This document shows, in pieces, positions 62,931-64,000 of a stretch of DNA of 64,000 nucleotides (within the stretch, counting starts at the first letter, position 1; each line of letters begins with the position of its first letter). The notes under the pieces were generated by a model that worked only from the letters and a program-made list of their open reading frames with translations, had not been told where the DNA came from and did not search any database. Location: positions 1-64,000 of the forward strand of contig CAAGEQ010000008.1 in assembly GCA_900768915.1 (NCBI GenBank). The letters run 5' to 3'. The position numbers were made by a program, and so were the translations under genes. Origin of the DNA: Candidatus Gastranaerophilales bacterium (GTDB lineage Bacteria > Cyanobacteriota > Vampirovibrionia > Gastranaerophilales > Gastranaerophilaceae).

Positions 62931-64000
62931 ATGAAAACAATTAAGATTAATGCATTAGAAAATAATGAAAGAATGTCAACTCAATCATTGTTACAATTGA
63001 TTGAGTCTAAAATAGAAGAAGGTTATACAGATTTTGAAATCAATGCCTGTGGACAACATGATATAGGTGGTTCATCATGGGCTAAGGACAGATCTAAAAC
63101 TTTGAATTTTAAAATAACTAATCCAGGACAAAGGGTTGGTGCAATGGCACGTAAAGGAACTAATATTTATGTAGATGGTTCTGTCCCTGCCGATGTAGGT
63201 TGGCTTAATTCTGGTGCTAAAATAGTTGTTAACGGTGATTGTGGTGATACTGCTGCTCATTGTGCGGCTAGTGGTAGAATATATGTTTCTGGTCGTGTTG
63301 GTACACGTTCCGGTGCATTAATGAAGCATGATCCAAAGTTTGAAACACCACAATTTTGGGTATTAAAAAATACTGGTTCATTCAGTTTTGAATTTATGGG
63401 TGGCGGTATTGCCGTTATTTGTGGTTATGACTGTGCTGGTATTAAATCTGTTCTAGGTAATCGTTCTTGTGTTGGCATGGTTGGTGGTACTATTTATTGT
63501 AGAGGTCCAATCAGTGGTGTTGCACAATGCGTTTCTATATTGGATTTAGACGAAGGTGATAAAGACTTTTTGAAAAAAGGTATGAAAGAGTTTTTATCTG
63601 CTATTGATAAGAAAGGTCTAAGTGATACTTTATTAGATTTTACAGAATGGCATAAAATTGTACCTATTTCAGCCGATGAAAAAGCAAAAAGAATATCTGT
63701 AAAAGATTTTCGTTCATCAGAATGGATTGAGGGAGGTATATTTGGTGACTTTATACAAGATGATTATAAAGTATATGAACTTGCTACAACAGGTCAAGGA
63801 AGATTAGAACAACCTGTTTGGAATAAGGATTTGTGTGTAAATTGTAGTTTATGTATTAATAATTGTCCAAATAGTGCTATTACGAGAGATGATGAGAATA
63901 ATTACTCAAGTGATGATGATAAATGCATAGGTTGTGGCATTTGTTCTGCTGTATGTCCTAAGAAAGCATGGGTAATGAAGAATAATAATAAAGAAATATC
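62931..64000 (+). CDS. Glutamate synthase GXGXG-domain subunit with ferredoxin tail (partial)
   Basis: The gene starts with ATG six bases after the previous stop, behind TTAGGAAG, and runs off the window without a stop. After about 45 residues the GXGXG beta-helix domain of glutamate synthase is seen (DIGGSSWAKD, YVDGSVPADVGWLNSGAKIV, FMGGGIAVICGYD). Near 303-350 two ferredoxin motifs follow: CVNCSLCINNCPN and CIGCGICSAVCPK. This is the third piece of a glutamate synthase split over three genes, here fused to its own electron-transfer module. The 3' end is missing. Confidence 0.85.
   Translation, partial: MKTIKINALENNERMSTQSLLQLIESKIEEGYTDFEINACGQHDIGGSSWAKDRSKTLNFKITNPGQRVGAMARKGTNIYVDGSVPADVGWLNSGAKIVVNGDCGDTAAHCAASGRIYVSGRVGTRSGALMKHDPKFETPQFWVLKNTGSFSFEFMGGGIAVICGYDCAGIKSVLGNRSCVGMVGGTIYCRGPISGVAQCVSILDLDEGDKDFLKKGMKEFLSAIDKKGLSDTLLDFTEWHKIVPISADEKAKRISVKDFRSSEWIEGGIFGDFIQDDYKVYELATTGQGRLEQPVWNKDLCVNCSLCINNCPNSAITRDDENNYSSDDDKCIGCGICSAVCPKKAWVMKNNNKEI

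Noticed and set aside
1..64000. CRISPR arrays
   Set aside because: No regularly spaced direct repeats and no cas genes were seen on reading the window.

Overview
The window is AT-rich bacterial chromosome with genes on both strands, tight overlapping operons and no rRNA. It has one tRNA and no CRISPR array or intact mobile element. The gene content points to an anaerobic, motile, diderm-type bacterium. It carries pyruvate:ferredoxin oxidoreductase, an Fe-S L-serine dehydratase, a ferredoxin-type three-gene glutamate synthase, a flagellar export gate, an MCE/MlaD protein, an AMIN-domain amidase and a CHASE2-adenylate cyclase. Together with efp-accB-accC in a row and a RecG with a long N-terminal extension, this fits the non-photosynthetic sister group of Cyanobacteria (Vampirovibrionia/Melainabacteria, gut Gastranaerophilales type). 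That placement is inference from gene content; no search was run.

Layout. 1-4.8 kb (minus): a dispersed repeat, queD-uppP, then efp-accB-accC with an FkbM methyltransferase coupled to accC. 5-8.2 kb: a non-coding stretch with a strong terminator and a possible small RNA, a DegT aminotransferase, a macrodomain protein, a nucleotidyltransferase and tRNA-Asp. 8.3-11 kb (minus): small ACT-like and zinc-ribbon proteins, pdxJ, murT without gatD. 11-12.6 kb (plus): four small membrane proteins (two YtxH, one DUF948-like). 12.6-14.1 kb (minus): an HNH-like protein and a winged-helix protein. 14.5-19.4 kb (plus): amidase, murI, a 48-residue small gene, and the NifU-like/GGGtGRT pair. 19.5-25 kb (minus): MCE protein, an integrase remnant, PFOR, an acetyltransferase. 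25.2-26.3 kb: tcdA and a decayed stretch.

26.3-30.7 kb (minus) is one operon: HEAT protein, queC, DUF366, a membrane protein, tatD, tlyA. 30.7-36.9 kb (minus): a frameshifted putative metallopeptidase, recJ, ctpA and two exported or acidic proteins. 37.2-42.7 kb: an EF-hand/coiled-coil/Cys-His hydrolase (plus) facing the minus-strand fliN/M-fliO-P-Q-x-R export operon. 42.8-44.3 kb: sdhB-sdhA. 44.5-53.6 kb: polA, csaB, eda, the cyclase and recG. 53.7-60 kb: tdk, then infA-rpmJ-rpsM-rpsK-rpsD-rpoA-rplQ-truA-rplM-rpsI. 60.2-64 kb: split glutamate synthase, cut by the window end.

No complete new defence or mobile system is visible. The best leads are the A8 frameshift splitting the HELTH metallopeptidase, the EF-hand cysteine hydrolase beside the flagellar operon, the extra secretin-N-like protein and long FliQ tail inside that operon, the NifU-like/GGGtGRT pair, a hairpin repeat shared between position 1 and the ribosomal operon, a possible small RNA at about 5.0-5.25 kb, and two small genes shorter than usual calling thresholds.
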